From Vicinamibacterales bacterium (GTDB lineage Bacteria; Acidobacteriota; Vicinamibacteria; Vicinamibacterales; 2-12-FULL-66-21): a DNA stretch of 64,000 bases. A model generated the notes under the pieces. The model saw nothing but the letters and a program-made list of their open reading frames with translations. It had not been told where the DNA came from and searched no databases. The DNA lies in contig DASSPH010000099.1 in assembly GCA_035699745.1 (NCBI GenBank), positions 1 through 64,000 on the forward strand, read 5' to 3'. The position numbers and the translations under genes are program-made. Shown piece after piece: positions 48,049 to 56,971 of this stretch; within the stretch, counting starts at the first letter, position 1; the number at the start of each line of letters is the position of its first letter.

Positions 48049-48077
48049 TCCAAGCTCGTGTAAGGATGGAGCTTGGA
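48049..48077 (+). promoter_or_regulatory. Hairpin over start of third ECF sigma gene
   Basis: TCCAAGCTC (48049-48057) pairs with GAGCTTGGA (48069-48077), 9 bp around an 11-nt loop. The 3' arm covers the proposed TTG start (48073), so the structure would hide the initiation site. It could repress translation or act as a weak stop for the upstream operon; there is no U-tract. Confidence 0.45.
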
Positions 48078-48630
48078 GGCATTCGCGCTGCGGTCCCCGG
48101 CCGACTCCGTTCCGGCCGCTGAGCCGATTCCCGACGTGGCGCGCGCCGCGGCGGGAGACGTGCGCGCCTTCGAGGACCTCTACCGGACGCACCTGCCGCG
48201 GGTGCACGCGCTCGTCCGGCGGATGACCGGCGGACGCGAGGCGGACGAGATCACGCAGGACGTGTTCGTGCGCGCGTGGCAGAAGCTGGGCACGTTTCGC
48301 GGCGACGCCTCGTTCTCGACCTGGCTGCACCGCCTGGCGGTGAACGTCGTCATCGAGCGGTTCCGCACCGAGCAGGCGCGGCGGGCGCGGATGCACGACG
48401 GCGAGGAGATCTTCGAGACGCTGTCGGCGCCGCCGCAGACGCGCGACATCGGCATCGATTTCGAGGCGGCGCTCGAGAAGCTGCCCGACGGCGCGCGCGA
48501 GATCTTCGTGCTGCACGACGTCGAGGGCTACAAGCATCACGAGATCGCCTCGCTGCTGGAGATCTCGCCCGGCACGTCGAAAGCGCAGCTGCACCGCGCG
48601 CGGATGATGCTGCGGCGGCACCTGACGTAA
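48073..48630 (+). CDS. ECF RNA polymerase sigma factor (third module)
   Basis: About 185 residues. Region 2: ARAAAGDVRAFEDLYRTHLP, READEITQDVFVRAWQKLGT and DASFSTWLHRLAVNVVIERF. Region 4: LPDGAREIFVLHDVEGYKHH and EIASLLEISPGTSKAQLHRA. The TTG at 48073 follows an in-frame TAA at 48061-48063; no ATG or GTG lies near the domain start, so the true start could be any of several weak codons. The next gene, an anti-sigma factor, begins 9 nt after its stop. Confidence 0.9.
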   Translation: MEAFALRSPADSVPAAEPIPDVARAAAGDVRAFEDLYRTHLPRVHALVRRMTGGREADEITQDVFVRAWQKLGTFRGDASFSTWLHRLAVNVVIERFRTEQARRARMHDGEEIFETLSAPPQTRDIGIDFEAALEKLPDGAREIFVLHDVEGYKHHEIASLLEISPGTSKAQLHRARMMLRRHLT

Positions 48631-48639
48631 GGAACGGCA

Positions 48640-49326
48640 ATGGCTGATGTCTGGACCGATCGCCTGTCGGAATACCTGGACGACGAGTTGACGCCCGCCG
48701 CGCGGGCCGCGCTCGAATCGCATCTCGCGGCGTGCCCCGAGTGCGCGGCAACGCTGTCGGAGCTGCGGGCCGTGGTCGAGCGCGCCCGCCGTCTGCCCGG
48801 GCGGCCGCCGGCGGCGGACCTCTGGCCGGGCATCGAGACGCGGCTCGCGGGACCACGGCTGGCGCGAAGCGCCGGTCCCGCGCGGGACGTCAGGCCGGCA
48901 CGCCGCTTCGCGTTCACCGCGCCGCAGCTCGTGGCCGCCGGCCTCGCGTTGATGGTGATGTCGGGCGGCGGCACGTGGGTGCTGCTCCACGGAGGACGCG
49001 CCACCTCGATGCCGCCGGTCGCGGCCAGCGATCCAGCGCGCGAGCCGGCGCGGCTCGTCAACGCCGGCGTGGCCGATCAGCGCTACGACGAGGCGATCGC
49101 GGATCTGCAGCAGGCGCTCGAATCCGGGCGATCGCAGATGGATCCGACGACGATCGCCGTTCTCGAAGCGAATCTGAAAGCAATCGACGCCGCGATCGAA
49201 CAGTCGCAGCGCGCGCTCGCCCAGGATCAGGAGAACGTGTATCTCAACAATCATCTCGCCGATGCCCGCCAGCGGAAGCTCGCGCTGCTGCGCCGGGCGA
49301 CGGCGCTCGCCGGAGGCAAGACCTAG
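48640..49326 (+). CDS. Anti-sigma factor with zf-HC2 domain
   Basis: 228 residues. Zinc motif HLAACPECAATLSELRAVVE (HxxxCxxC) in the first 45 residues, a membrane helix at about 90-112 (QLVAAGLALMVMSGGGTWVL) and a C-terminal helical exterior (YDEAIADLQQALESGRSQMD, LEANLKAIDAAIEQSQRALA) with TPR- or coiled-coil-like spacing, longer than usual. It should hold the preceding sigma factor at the membrane. GGAACGGC precedes the ATG. The next gene starts at the base after its stop. Confidence 0.9.
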   Translation: MADVWTDRLSEYLDDELTPAARAALESHLAACPECAATLSELRAVVERARRLPGRPPAADLWPGIETRLAGPRLARSAGPARDVRPARRFAFTAPQLVAAGLALMVMSGGGTWVLLHGGRATSMPPVAASDPAREPARLVNAGVADQRYDEAIADLQQALESGRSQMDPTTIAVLEANLKAIDAAIEQSQRALAQDQENVYLNNHLADARQRKLALLRRATALAGGKT

Positions 49327-50238
49327 ATGGTGCTGACCGGAGTCATCCTCGCGCTCACGCTCACCGTGGGCCCCGTCGACGGGCTGGCGCAGCCCGCGCG
49401 GCAGCCGGCGCCGCAGACCGACGAGACGATCGCGGTCCAGCGGGGCGGGCGGCTGACGGTGAACAACTTCGCCGGCGAGGTGATCCTGCGGACGTGGGAT
49501 CGCGATTCGCTGCGCGTCGTCGCGCGGCACCAGCCGCGCACGCGCATCAACATCCGTCCGACCAGCGGCGGCGTGTCGATCACGGCCAGCAGCAGCCGCG
49601 GGCCGGCGTCAGTGGACTACGAGATCACCGCTCCCGCGTGGATGCCGCTCCGGATCGAAGGCACGTACAACTTCGTGACCATCGAGGGCGCGCAGGCGGA
49701 AGTGTTCGCCGACACCGTGCAGGGAGACGTCATCGTCAAGGGCGGCACCGGCGTCATCACCGCGAAATCGGTGCAGGGAGAAGTGCAGATCTCGAACGCG
49801 CGCGGCAAGATCACCGCGACGTCGGTCAACGAGAAGGTCACCATCCGCGACAGCAGCGGCGATCTGTCGGTCGACACGGTCAACGGCGGCATCACGATGA
49901 CCGGAATCGAGTCGAAGATCGTCGACGCCGCCACGGTGAACGGCACCATCGTCTACGAAGGCCGGCTGGCGGACGGCGGACACTACAGCTTCGGCACGCA
50001 CAACGGGGACATCCTGCTTGGGCTGCCCGAGGGGGGAAACGCGACCTTCACGTTCCGCACGTATCAAGGGAGCGTCAGCACCGAGTTCACGCTCGAGGGC
50101 TACAACGCCGGCGAGGCGCGGCGCGGCCGGCGCGTCGTGGCGACGCTCGGCAGCGGCAGCGCGGACGTCAATCTGGAGACGTTCGGCGGGTCGATCAGGC
50201 TGCGGAAGGGGTCCGCGGTGCGGCCGCGCGCACGGTAG
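49327..50238 (+). CDS. Exported DUF4097-type beta-helix protein
   Basis: 303 residues. Signal peptide (VLTGVILALTLTVGPVDGLA) and a repetitive beta structure typical of DUF4097: GRLTVNNFAGEVILRTWDRD, YNFVTIEGAQAEVFADTVQG, DVIVKGGTGVITAKSVQGEV, ITATSVNEKVTIRDSSGDLS, VDTVNGGITMTGIESKIVDA. Each 20-22 residue turn repeats a V-x-G/N-D pattern. Third gene of an ECF module, probably a target or signal input. Its last 44 nt overlap the convergent 80-residue gene. Confidence 0.88.
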   Translation: MVLTGVILALTLTVGPVDGLAQPARQPAPQTDETIAVQRGGRLTVNNFAGEVILRTWDRDSLRVVARHQPRTRINIRPTSGGVSITASSSRGPASVDYEITAPAWMPLRIEGTYNFVTIEGAQAEVFADTVQGDVIVKGGTGVITAKSVQGEVQISNARGKITATSVNEKVTIRDSSGDLSVDTVNGGITMTGIESKIVDAATVNGTIVYEGRLADGGHYSFGTHNGDILLGLPEGGNATFTFRTYQGSVSTEFTLEGYNAGEARRGRRVVATLGSGSADVNLETFGGSIRLRKGSAVRPRAR

Positions 50239-50437
50239 AGGGCGGCTGCCAGCCCTGGGCGCGGAGCGCATCCTGAAGGCGCTGCGACCGCTCGATCAGG
50301 GCGTGGGGATCGTCGAAATGCTCGACTTCCTGGCGGCCGTCGGGAAACGTGACGACAAGTTCGTAATCGTCACCATCCGCCTGCCGCCGGATCTCGTAGA
50401 GCAACCGCGAGTCGTGCCGTTCGAAAAACCAAATCAT
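50195..50437 (-). CDS. Small hypothetical protein
   Basis: 80 residues, soluble: MIWFFERHDSRLLYEIRRQA, DDYELVVTFPDGRQEVEHFD and ERSQRLQDALRAQGWQPP, then a low-complexity tail. The folded part appears to be residues 1-65. ATG at 50437 has no Shine-Dalgarno; GATAAA (50450-50445) lies 7 nt upstream. The 3' part overlaps the convergent DUF4097 gene by 44 nt, so the low-complexity tail is antisense to that gene. Confidence 0.7.
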   Translation of the reverse strand: MIWFFERHDSRLLYEIRRQADGDDYELVVTFPDGRQEVEHFDDPHALIERSQRLQDALRAQGWQPPSTVRAAAPRTPSAA

Positions 50438-50476
50438 TGTTGGCTTTATCGGCCGATCGCCGCCGCAGTTTAGGCA

Positions 50477-53023
50477 TCAGCGGCCCAGGGCGACCATCGG
50501 CTCGATCCTCGACGCACGGTACGCAGGCAAATATGCTGCCACGGCGGCCACGGCGACGAGAAGTACGGCCCCGATCCCGAACGACCACGGGTCCAACGCC
50601 TGGACGTTGAACAGCAGCGACCGCATGCTGCGTCCGGCCAGGAAGGCCAGCGGAAGGCCTATCGCGGCCCCCGCGAGCACCAGGGCCAGGGCCTCGCGGA
50701 GCACCATCCACAGCACCATGCCGCGGTCCGCACCGAGCGCCATCCTGAGCCCGAGCTCCGACACCCGGCGGCTGATCCCGTATGAAATCGTTCCATAGAG
50801 GCCCAGACTGGCAAGTAATAATGCCAGGGCGCCGAACATTGATGTCAGCCGCGCCACCATTCTGTCCTGCGACACGCCGCGCGCGATCCGGTCGTCGAGC
50901 GGCACGACCTCGACGATGGGCAGCCGCGGCTCCGCCGCCGTGAGCGTTTCCCGCACAGTGCGCGCGAGCGCTCCCGGCGCACCATCGGTGCGGACCTCGA
51001 GGTCGCTGAGCACGTCGTCGGGCGTCGCGTCGACGAGGTGATACACCATGTTGGGCGGCTGGGGGCGCACCTGCGCGTAGCGCGCGTCCTCGACGACGCC
51101 GATGATGACGAAGGCGTCCTTGTCGATGGCCTCGCCATAACCCCAGCGCTTCCCCACCGCGCTCTGCCCGGGGAAGAACCGGCGCGCCATCGTGGCGTTG
51201 ACGATCGTGTTCTTTCCTCCAGCCACCGCGTCCTGCGGCCCGAACAGGCGCCCCTCGATCAACCGCAGCCCGACGGTCTCGAAGTACTCCGTCGTGACGA
51301 TCTCCTCGTTGGTGCGCAGCCGATCCCCGCGGCCGACCGTCACGCCCTCGACGGAGAGACTGCTGATCCGCTGCGAGCCGCCGATCGGTCCGGTCAGCGA
51401 AAGGCTGGCGCCGCGGACGCCAGGCAGCGCGTTCACCATGTCCGTGAGGCGGCGATACAGCGCCAGCCGTTCCGGCGCCGAGTAGCCGGCGCCGCGCACG
51501 TCGAGCCGCGCGGTGAGCAGGCGATCGCGATCGAAGCCGACGTCGATCTGCGTCAGCTGGCGGAGGCTGCGGGCGAACAGGCCGGCGACGACCAGCAGCA
51601 GCAGGCAGAACGCCATCTGCGACGCGACGAGCACCTTGCCCATGAGCAGGCCGCGCCGTCCGCTGTGCGCGCCGACCGACGAGCGCGTCTGCTGCTTCAG
51701 CGATTCGGCGACCGGCAGGCTCGCCGCCCGCCACGCGGGCAGCACGCCGCAGGCGATACCGGTGAACGCCGACACGCCGAGGCAGAAGCCGAGGACGCGG
51801 AGGTCGAGCCCGGTGTCGAGATCGATCGGCGTCGTGCCGACGTTCACCATCAGCGCGAGCAGGCCGTCGCGCGCCCACACGGCAAAGGTGATTCCGAGCA
51901 GCGCCGCGCCGACGGCGAGCAGCAGGCTTTCGGCGACGAGCTGGCGGACGACGCGGCTGCGCCCCGCCCCCAGCGAGAGGCGGATCGCGATCTCGCGCTG
52001 CCGTCCGGCCGCGCGCGAGAGCAGCAGCCCGGCGACGTTGCCGCACGCGATCAACAGCAGCACGCCGACCATCGCGAGCAGGACGAACAGCGGCTGGGCC
52101 GCCGCGCGCCGCAGCGACGAGACGCCGGCGGAGGCGCTGCTGAGCGCCACGCGCCGCTGCTGCAGCGCGCTGCGATCGTCCGCCGAGGCGTTCGCCGCCA
52201 GGCGGCTGTCGCGTTCCTGCCGGTAGGCCGTGGTGAACGCATCGGACGCCAGCTTCACCGAGGTGCCGGACGGCACCCGCACGAACACGGAGAGCCATTC
52301 GATGTTGGGCTGCGGCGTCCACGGTTTGAGCAGGTCCGAGTCGTCGCTGTTGCTGGCGTTCTGCGAGTAGCGCACGTCTGCCTGCATCGCATAGGGAATC
52401 CAGGCGTCGGGCGCGCGGAGCGCGAGCGTCGTGCCGAAGAACCCCGGGCTCGCGACGCCGACGATCGTGAATGCCGCGCCGTTGATCGCGAGCTGCCGGC
52501 CGACGGCATCGGGCGCCGCGTTCAGGCGCCGCCGCCAGTAGCCGTCGCTGATGACGGCGACGGGATGACCGCCCGGATGCAGGTTGTCGGCGGCGCTCAG
52601 CAGGCGCCCGGCCTGCGGCAGCTGGCGGAGCACCGTGAAGTACTCGCCGGAGACGAGCTGCACGCTGCCGCGAACCGGATTGCCGTCGCCGGCGGGCTGA
52701 AGCTGCATGCCGGCGGGATTGGTGGCGGCAAACAGCTCGCCGGCGCCGCGCTGCGCCATCGCGTCGCGCACGGCCAGGAACGTCGGGCTCGACAGGATCT
52801 CGCCGTGGTCCTGGCCGGGCCGCTGCACCTCCGCGACGTAGAGCTGATCCGGCTCCGGCACCGGCAGCGGGCGCAGCACGATGGCGTTGACCAGCGAGAA
52901 CACGGCGGTCGCGCCGCCGATGCCGAGCGCCAGCGACACGAGCGCGGTGAAGGTGAAGCCGGGGCTGCGGCGCAGCAGGCGGGCGCCGAAGCGCAGGTCC
53001 CTGAGGAATTCGGTGAGCATCAT
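50477..53023 (-). CDS. ADOP-type ABC permease (acidobacterial duplicated orphan permease), copy 1
   Basis: 848 residues. N-terminal MacB-like domain (LRDLRFGARLLRRSPGFTFT, ALVSLALGIGGATAVFSLVN, RPLPVPEPDQLYVAEV), an FtsX domain with GRQREIAIRLSLGAGRSRVV, a second MacB-like periplasmic region and a second FtsX domain (GISRRVSELGLRMALGADRG) ending LPAYRASRIEPMVALGR. Eight helices are expected in two sets of four. The ADOP family (TIGR03434-like) lacks a dedicated ATPase nearby, as here. It overlaps the stop of a homologous permease by 4 nt. Substrate unknown. Confidence 0.93.
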   Translation of the reverse strand: MMLTEFLRDLRFGARLLRRSPGFTFTALVSLALGIGGATAVFSLVNAIVLRPLPVPEPDQLYVAEVQRPGQDHGEILSSPTFLAVRDAMAQRGAGELFAATNPAGMQLQPAGDGNPVRGSVQLVSGEYFTVLRQLPQAGRLLSAADNLHPGGHPVAVISDGYWRRRLNAAPDAVGRQLAINGAAFTIVGVASPGFFGTTLALRAPDAWIPYAMQADVRYSQNASNSDDSDLLKPWTPQPNIEWLSVFVRVPSGTSVKLASDAFTTAYRQERDSRLAANASADDRSALQQRRVALSSASAGVSSLRRAAAQPLFVLLAMVGVLLLIACGNVAGLLLSRAAGRQREIAIRLSLGAGRSRVVRQLVAESLLLAVGAALLGITFAVWARDGLLALMVNVGTTPIDLDTGLDLRVLGFCLGVSAFTGIACGVLPAWRAASLPVAESLKQQTRSSVGAHSGRRGLLMGKVLVASQMAFCLLLLVVAGLFARSLRQLTQIDVGFDRDRLLTARLDVRGAGYSAPERLALYRRLTDMVNALPGVRGASLSLTGPIGGSQRISSLSVEGVTVGRGDRLRTNEEIVTTEYFETVGLRLIEGRLFGPQDAVAGGKNTIVNATMARRFFPGQSAVGKRWGYGEAIDKDAFVIIGVVEDARYAQVRPQPPNMVYHLVDATPDDVLSDLEVRTDGAPGALARTVRETLTAAEPRLPIVEVVPLDDRIARGVSQDRMVARLTSMFGALALLLASLGLYGTISYGISRRVSELGLRMALGADRGMVLWMVLREALALVLAGAAIGLPLAFLAGRSMRSLLFNVQALDPWSFGIGAVLLVAVAAVAAYLPAYRASRIEPMVALGR

Positions 53024-55500
53024 TCGCTTCTCAACGCGGTGATTGGATCGACGGCGGCGGCACGCCGCGCCGGCCGCCAGACGGCGAACGCGGCGGTCGC
53101 GGCCAGCAGCATGGGGATCAGCGTATACGTCATCGGGTCGGTGGGGCGCACTTCGAACAGCAGGCCGGCGACGACCCGCGACAGCAGCGCCGCCGCGCCG
53201 AGCCCGGCCGCGAGCCCGACGCCGGTCAGCATCAACGCCTGTCCCAGCACCATGCGCACGACTGCGCCCGGTCTCGCGCCGAGCGCGATGCGGATGCCGA
53301 TCTCACGCGTGCGCTGCCCGACCACGAACGCCATCACACCATAGATCCCGATCGCCGCAAGCGTGAGCGCGAGGCCGGCGAACGCCGCGAGCAGCTGCGT
53401 CGAGAACCGGCGCGACGCGGTTGCCGCCGACACCATGTCGTCCATCGTGCGGACCGCGAAGGTCGGCAGATCCGGATCGACGGCTCGAACGGCCGCCGCG
53501 AGCGGCGCGCCCAGCCGTGACGGATCCGCCTGCGTCTTCAACGCCAGCGACAGCGCCAGGCCGCTGCGCTGCGTCAGCGGACGGTAGATCGTCGGCCGCG
53601 GCTCTTCCTCGATCCGGCGGGTGCGCATCTCGTCGACGACGCCGACGACGGTGAGCCAGGGGTTTCTGGCTTGCGGCCCGCCGAGATGCAGCCGCTTGCC
53701 GATCGGATCCTGTCCGGGCCAGCTGCGGCGCGCGATCGACTCGGTGACGATGACGACCGGCGCCGCCGCCGCGTCGTCCTGACCGGCGAACGCGCGGCCG
53801 CGGAGCAGGCGAATCCCCATGACCTCGAAGTAGCGCGGCGACGCCGACGTGTATTGGGCCGTGGGTACGCTCGACCGCTCGTCCGCTTCGGTGCCCTCGG
53901 CCGTGAAGACGACCGAGCTGCGCGTCCCGTCGAGCGGCAAGGTGTCGGCGGCCGCGGCCGCGGAGACGCCGGGCAGCGCCTCGGCCCGGCGCAGGATGTC
54001 CTGGTAGGTTGCGAGCCGCGCCTGATGACCGGTGGCGCGGTGTGAATAGCGCCCGAGGTCGGGATCGTTGGGCTGCGGCAGCCACAACTTCGCCGTCACG
54101 ACGTTCGCCGGATCGAATCCGAGTTCGACCTGCTGCAGGCGCCAGAAGCTGCGAACGAGCAGCGTGGCGCCGACGAGCAGCACCACCGCGAGCGCGACTT
54201 CGACGACCACCAGCGCGGAGCGCAGCACGCCGCGCGAGGCGGTCCCGCCGCGCGTCCCCTCCTTGAGCGCGTCGTTGACGTCGACGCGGGACGACTGCAG
54301 CGACGGCAGCGCGCCGAACAGCAGCGTGGTGAGGATCGAGACGCCGGCGGTGAAACCGAGGACGGAGGCGTCGACGTGAATCTCGGCAAGGCGCGGCAGC
54401 GCGCTGGGCACGATGGCGAGCAGCAGCGTCAGCAGCCAGGTGGTGGCCACGGCGCCGACCGCCCCGCCGAGGGCCGACAGCAGCAGGCTTTCGATCAGCA
54501 GGAGCCGGGCGAGGCGCCCCCTCGAGGCGCCGAGCGCGCGGCGCACCGCCAGCTCGCGCTGGCGCGAGCCGGCGCGGACCATCAGCAGATTGGCGATGTT
54601 CACGCAGGCGATCAGCAGGACGAGTCCGACCGCGCCGAACAGAATCAGCAGCGTGGGGCGGACGCTGCCGACGAGATCCTCCTGCAGCGGCACCAGCCGC
54701 GGCGTCCAGCTCGCGCGCGCCGGATAGACCGATGGATAGGCGTCGCGAAAGCTCTGCGCAATCGGCGCCAGCCGCTGGCGCGCCTCCTCCACGCCGATGC
54801 CCGGTTTCAGCCGGGCGATCGCCCCGGTGATGAAGTAGTTGGCGCGCTGCGGCGGATCGGGAAACGGTTTGCCGACGAACGTGGTCGGCGCCCACACGTC
54901 GACTTCGGTCAGCACCGATCGTCCGGGATGGCGGAACCCCGCCGGCAGCACGCCGATCACCGTGTACCAGTCCTGATCGATCTTCAGCTTGCGGCCGATC
55001 GCCGCCGGCGAGCCGGCGAAGCGGCGCCGCCACAACGCGTCGCTGATCACGAGGACCTCGGTGATCCCCGGACCTTCGTCCTCCGGCCGGAACAACCGTC
55101 CGAGCTGCGGACGGACGCCGAGGACGTCGAAGTACGACGGGCTCGCAAGCAGCACTTCCACGCGCTCGGGCACGTCCACTTCCGTGAGGTTGGCGTTGAT
55201 CGCCCAGACGCCGGCAACCGCCTCGAAGAGGCCGCTGCGATCGCGGTAGTCGAGGAACTCCGGCTGCGACAGGCCGATGTCGGTCCCCCCCAGGCCGGTG
55301 AAATCGGACGTGATCCGCACCAGCCGATCGGGCTGGGCGTAGGGCAGCGGCCGCAGCACGACCGCGTTGACGATCGTGAAGATCGCGCTGTTGGCGCCGA
55401 TGCCGAGCGCGAGGGTCGCGATGGCGATCGCGGCGAAGCCTGGCGCGCGCAGCAGGCCGCGCCAGGCGAAGCGCAGGTCGTGCAGCAGTCCGTCGGTCAT
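53020..55500 (-). CDS. ADOP-type ABC permease, copy 2
   Basis: 826 residues with the same double MacB_PCD/FtsX layout as its neighbour: LLHDLRFAWRGLLRAPGFAA, IAIATLALGIGANSAIFTIV, RPLPYAQPDRLVRITSDFTG, GSRQRELAVRRALGASRGRL, QRTREIGIRIALGARPGAVV and WRPARRAAAVDPITALRSE. Sequence differences from copy 1 show an old duplication, not a recent one. The ATG at 55500 starts the usual ADOP N-terminus; the frame extends upstream but loses protein character. No PadR-type regulator, often found upstream of ADOP genes, is present. Confidence 0.93.
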   Translation of the reverse strand: MTDGLLHDLRFAWRGLLRAPGFAAIAIATLALGIGANSAIFTIVNAVVLRPLPYAQPDRLVRITSDFTGLGGTDIGLSQPEFLDYRDRSGLFEAVAGVWAINANLTEVDVPERVEVLLASPSYFDVLGVRPQLGRLFRPEDEGPGITEVLVISDALWRRRFAGSPAAIGRKLKIDQDWYTVIGVLPAGFRHPGRSVLTEVDVWAPTTFVGKPFPDPPQRANYFITGAIARLKPGIGVEEARQRLAPIAQSFRDAYPSVYPARASWTPRLVPLQEDLVGSVRPTLLILFGAVGLVLLIACVNIANLLMVRAGSRQRELAVRRALGASRGRLARLLLIESLLLSALGGAVGAVATTWLLTLLLAIVPSALPRLAEIHVDASVLGFTAGVSILTTLLFGALPSLQSSRVDVNDALKEGTRGGTASRGVLRSALVVVEVALAVVLLVGATLLVRSFWRLQQVELGFDPANVVTAKLWLPQPNDPDLGRYSHRATGHQARLATYQDILRRAEALPGVSAAAAADTLPLDGTRSSVVFTAEGTEADERSSVPTAQYTSASPRYFEVMGIRLLRGRAFAGQDDAAAAPVVIVTESIARRSWPGQDPIGKRLHLGGPQARNPWLTVVGVVDEMRTRRIEEEPRPTIYRPLTQRSGLALSLALKTQADPSRLGAPLAAAVRAVDPDLPTFAVRTMDDMVSAATASRRFSTQLLAAFAGLALTLAAIGIYGVMAFVVGQRTREIGIRIALGARPGAVVRMVLGQALMLTGVGLAAGLGAAALLSRVVAGLLFEVRPTDPMTYTLIPMLLAATAAFAVWRPARRAAAVDPITALRSE

Positions 55501-55751
55501 GCCGCTCGGGAAGCGCAAACGCCGCGCCACGGACGCCTCCGCCGGATCGCTCGTTTTCAGGCCGGTTTCGCCAATGAAAGCCGCGGCGCACTCCGCTTCC
55601 GGGACGCGACTGTGCGGAAGCGGACACCTTCCCGTCCGCCGCGAATGCATTAGGCACGTTTCGCCGTGACATTCCGTCAAACACCCTGATGGCATGCGCT
55701 TTGGACCCCCGCCCCGCCGACCCGATGGCACCCATGACGGTAACGTGTGAC
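55501..55751. other. Divergent intergenic region, 251 bp, no gene seen
   Basis: Separates the ADOP permeases (minus) from the PP2C response regulator (plus). It should hold both promoters. I see no terminator, repeat array or confident -10/-35 pair; possible GTG/ATG codons at 55689 and 55734 extend the PP2C frame but add no recognisable domain. Confidence 0.5.
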
Positions 55752-56882
55752 ATGACGCCCCGGATTCTCATCGCCGACGATCAAGCGGACCTGCTCGACG
55801 CGCTCAAGCTGCTGCTCAAAGGCCAGGGGATCGAGTACGACGCCGTGACCTCGCCGGAAGCGGCGCTCAACGCGCTCGAGTCGCGCCCGTTCGATCTCGT
55901 CCTGATGGATCTGAACTACACCGGCGACACGACGTCGGGCCGCGAAGGGATCGATCTGCTGGCGCGGGTGCAGGCGCTCGATCGGCTGCTGCCGGTGATC
56001 GTCATGACGGGCTGGGGCAGCGTCGATCTCGCCGTCGAGGCGATGCGCCGCGGCGTACGCGACTTCGTGCAGAAGCCCTGGGACAACGCCCACCTGCTGG
56101 CGACGCTTCGGCAGGAGATCGAGAACGGCCGCGCCCGCCGGCGCGCGGAAGCGGCGGAACAGCGCGAGCTGGCCGAGGCGCTCAAGATCCAGAAGCGGCT
56201 GCTGCCGCAGCAGGTGCCGCAGATCGAGGGATGGGAGATTGCCGCGTCGTGGCAGCCGGCGTCGGGGGTGGGCGGCGACTGCTTCGACGCGATCCGGTTC
56301 GACGAGGCGCGGCTCGCCCTCACCATCGCCGACGTCGTCGGCAAGGGCATCCCGGCCGCGCTGCTGATGTCGAATCTGCAGGCGGCGGTGCGCGCCTTCG
56401 CCTCCGAGGCGGTCGAGCCCAACGCGCTGTGCCAGCAGGTGAACCGGATCCTGTGCGGCAACATCGCGGAAGGGCGCTTCATCAGCTTCTTCTACTGCGT
56501 GCTCGACGCCGCCGCCGGGGTGCTGAATTACACCAATGCGGGCCACTACCTGCCGATGCTCGTGCGCGCCAGCGGGTCGGTCGAGCGTCTCGGCGTCGGC
56601 GGTCCCGTGCTCGGCGTGCTCGCGGACGCGGACTACGAGCAGGCGCAGGTGGCCGCCGCGCCCGGCGATCGCGTCGTGCTCTTCACCGACGGTCTGACCG
56701 AGGCGCGCAACGGCGCCGACGAAGAGTTCGGCGAAGGCCGGCTGCTCGACGCGGCGATCGAACATCGCGCGTGCAGCGCGCCGGCGCTCCAGGCGCGGCT
56801 CGCCGAGGCCGTCGCCGCGTTCACCGGCGGCCGGCTGCAGGACGACGCGACGTTGATCGTGCTCGCGGCCGACCAGGGCTGA
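55752..56882 (+). CDS. Response regulator with PP2C/SpoIIE phosphatase (RsbU-type)
   Basis: 376 residues. Receiver (PRILIADDQADLLDALKLLL; phospho-Asp53 in LVLMDLNYTGD; Lys108), a helical linker (QRELAEALKIQKRLLPQQVP) and a SpoIIE/PP2C domain with GVGGDCFDAIRFDEARLALT, IADVVGKGIPAALLMSNLQA, NYTNAGHYLPML, VVLFTDGLTEARNGADEEFG and LQDDATLIVLAADQ. It dephosphorylates a Ser/Thr on a partner-switching protein on receiving a phosphosignal. Starts at 55689 or 55734 would add N-terminal residues; 55752 is the domain-based choice. Confidence 0.92.
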   Translation: MTPRILIADDQADLLDALKLLLKGQGIEYDAVTSPEAALNALESRPFDLVLMDLNYTGDTTSGREGIDLLARVQALDRLLPVIVMTGWGSVDLAVEAMRRGVRDFVQKPWDNAHLLATLRQEIENGRARRRAEAAEQRELAEALKIQKRLLPQQVPQIEGWEIAASWQPASGVGGDCFDAIRFDEARLALTIADVVGKGIPAALLMSNLQAAVRAFASEAVEPNALCQQVNRILCGNIAEGRFISFFYCVLDAAAGVLNYTNAGHYLPMLVRASGSVERLGVGGPVLGVLADADYEQAQVAAAPGDRVVLFTDGLTEARNGADEEFGEGRLLDAAIEHRACSAPALQARLAEAVAAFTGGRLQDDATLIVLAADQG

Positions 56883-56935
56883 AGCAACGGAAATCCGTGA
56901 CCAACCGCATCAGCGAGGGACGGACGAACGCCGGG

Positions 56936-56965
56936 TTGACGGACTTTTCGCCGCGTCCGGATACT
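56936..56965 (+). promoter_or_regulatory. Sigma-70-like promoter of LytS-type kinase
   Basis: TTGACG (56936-56941), 18-nt spacer, GATACT (56960-56965), then 6 nt to the ATG at 56972. This is the clearest -35/-10 pair in the window and places the transcription start on or next to the start codon. Confidence 0.65.
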
Positions 56966-56971
56966 GCTCGA

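Noticed and set aside
50477-55500. Recent tandem duplication of the ADOP permeases
   Set aside because: The two proteins share architecture but differ widely in sequence and loop length, so the duplication is old.
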